From assembly GCA_037724045.1 (NCBI GenBank), contig JBBJOW010000083.1, forward strand, positions 1 to 12,514: DNA of 12,514 nt. Reading direction: 5' to 3'. The notes beneath the pieces are model-generated. The model did not search any database. It was not told where the DNA came from and saw only the letters and a list, made by a program, of their open reading frames with translations. The stretch is from DATLGB01 sp037724045 (GTDB lineage: Bacteria; Actinomycetota; Thermoleophilia; Solirubrobacterales; Solirubrobacteraceae). A program made the position numbers and the translations under genes. This document shows positions 11,700-12,514 of this stretch, piece by piece (the stretch's first letter is position 1; the number at the start of each line of letters is the position of its first letter).

Positions 11700-11711
11700 T
11701 AGCCTGGAGGG
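11700..11711 (+). promoter_or_regulatory. glyA -10-like hexamer and ribosome binding site
   Basis: TAGCCT (11700-11705) fits TAnnnT and runs straight into GGAGGG (11706-11711), a strong Shine-Dalgarno ending 3 bases before the ATG. Both cannot serve one short transcript: if the hexamer is a -10, the resulting mRNA would lack the Shine-Dalgarno. Read-through from rpiB would use it. Confidence 0.5.
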
Positions 11712-11714
11712 CTC

Positions 11715-12514
11715 ATGAGCGACCTGAGCCCGGACTACTTCAACCGCCCGCTCGCCGAGGTGGACCCCGAGATCGCGGAGGTCCTCGCCCGAGAGCTCGC
11801 GCGCCAGCAGCGCACGCTGGAGATGATCGCCAGCGAGAACTTCGTGCCGCAGGCCGTGCTCGAGGCGCAGGGCTCCGTGCTGACCAACAAGTACGCCGAG
11901 GGCTACCCGGGCAAGCGCTACTACGGCGGCTGCGAGCACGTCGACGTCGCCGAGCAGCTCGCGATCGACCGCGCCAAGGCGCTCTTCGGGGCCGAGCACG
12001 CCAACGTCCAGCCGCACTCCGGCGCGCAGGCCAACGCCGCCGTCTTCCACGCGCTGCTTGATCCCGGTGACACGATCATGGGCCTGTCGCTCGCCCACGG
12101 CGGCCACCTCACCCACGGGATGCGGCTCAACGTCTCGGGGCGCCTCTACGACATAGCGCCCTACGAGGTCGAACGCGAGACGTCGCTGATCAACATGGAC
12201 GCCGTCGCGGAGGTCGCGCGGGAGCGGCGGCCGAAGATGATCATCGCGGGCTGGTCGGCCTACCCCCGCCAACTCGACTTCGCACGCTTCCGCGAGATCG
12301 CCGACGAGGTCGGCGCGCTGCTCTTCGTCGACATGGCGCACTTCGCCGGCCTCGTCGCCGCGGGGCTGCACCCGTCGCCCGTGCCCTACGCCGACGTCGT
12401 GGCCAGCACGGTCCACAAGACGCTCGGCGGCCCGCGCTCCGGCTTCATCCTCTGCAAGCAGGAGCACGCGAAGAAGATCAACTCCGCGGTCTTCCCCGGC
12501 CAGCAGGGCGGGCC
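11715..12514 (+). CDS. glyA: Serine hydroxymethyltransferase (3' end beyond window)
   Basis: PLP enzyme converting serine and tetrahydrofolate to glycine and methylene-tetrahydrofolate, the main source of one-carbon units. The visible part is 266 codons of about 420. Motifs: LEMIASENFVP (35-45), LTNKYAEGYPGKRYYGG (56-72), QPHSGAQAN (99-107), VDMAHFAGLVA with the cofactor-binding D206 and H209, and STVHKTLGGPRSG with the Schiff-base lysine K235. All are intact. The ATG is supported by GGAGGG and by the family N-terminus. It follows rpiB by 20 bases on the same strand, too short for a glycine riboswitch. Confidence 0.97.
   Translation, partial: MSDLSPDYFNRPLAEVDPEIAEVLARELARQQRTLEMIASENFVPQAVLEAQGSVLTNKYAEGYPGKRYYGGCEHVDVAEQLAIDRAKALFGAEHANVQPHSGAQANAAVFHALLDPGDTIMGLSLAHGGHLTHGMRLNVSGRLYDIAPYEVERETSLINMDAVAEVARERRPKMIIAGWSAYPRQLDFARFREIADEVGALLFVDMAHFAGLVAAGLHPSPVPYADVVASTVHKTLGGPRSGFILCKQEHAKKINSAVFPGQQGG

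Noticed and set aside
11695..11714. Glycine riboswitch before glyA
   Set aside because: Only 20 bases separate rpiB and glyA, far too few for an aptamer.
11376..12467. A 363-codon minus-strand open frame across rpiB and glyA
   Set aside because: Antisense shadow of two well-conserved enzymes.
1..12514. tRNA, rRNA, CRISPR array, insertion sequence, integrase or phage genes
   Set aside because: No conserved RNA motif, spaced direct repeats or transposase/integrase signature seen on either strand.

Overview
The window reads as a high-GC actinobacterial chromosome. The order rpmE, DUF1385 gene, prfA, prmC, tsaC, rpiB, glyA, the bL31 with four cysteines, the frequent GTG starts, the apparent leaderless promoters and the beta-domain repeats at the end of a secreted oxidase fit class Thermoleophilia (Solirubrobacterales-like) best. 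That placement is an inference from gene content, not a computed classification.

Left part (1-7273, all on the minus strand): a block of metal-homeostasis genes in three units. (1) mntR, a DtxR-family manganese-type regulator, overlaps by four bases (GTGA) with mntH, an Nramp Mn(II) importer that runs off the left edge. A DtxR-type operator lies just upstream of mntR. (2) A CadC-like ArsR-family sensor overlaps by four bases (ATGA) with a P1B-2 type Zn/Cd/Pb exporting ATPase. A promoter with an internal inverted repeat lies directly before the sensor gene. (3) An 885-residue CotA-like multicopper oxidase has an unusual N-terminal five-helix membrane domain and two C-terminal beta-domain repeats. 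Its promoter region carries a perfect inverted repeat.

Middle (7274-7457): a divergent intergenic region separating the metal block from the housekeeping block.

Right part (7458-12514, all plus strand): a compact translation and one-carbon cluster: rpmE (ribosomal protein bL31), a DUF1385/YqhQ-like membrane protein, prfA (release factor 1), prmC (release factor glutamine methyltransferase), tsaC (threonylcarbamoyl-AMP synthase for tRNA t6A), rpiB (ribose-5-phosphate isomerase B) and glyA (serine hydroxymethyltransferase, cut by the right edge). RF1 and the enzyme that methylates its GGQ glutamine are adjacent and translationally coupled. The order prfA-prmC-tsaC-rpiB-glyA resembles the Bacillus subtilis prfA-ywlC-ywlF-glyA region.

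A theme across the window is a TAnnnT hexamer 6-10 bases before the start codon of most genes that are not translationally coupled to an upstream gene. This suggests leaderless or near-leaderless mRNAs. I see no tRNA, rRNA, CRISPR, insertion sequence or integrase, and no gene looks broken. No wholly new system is evident. The most unusual item is the membrane-anchored multicopper oxidase and its setting.
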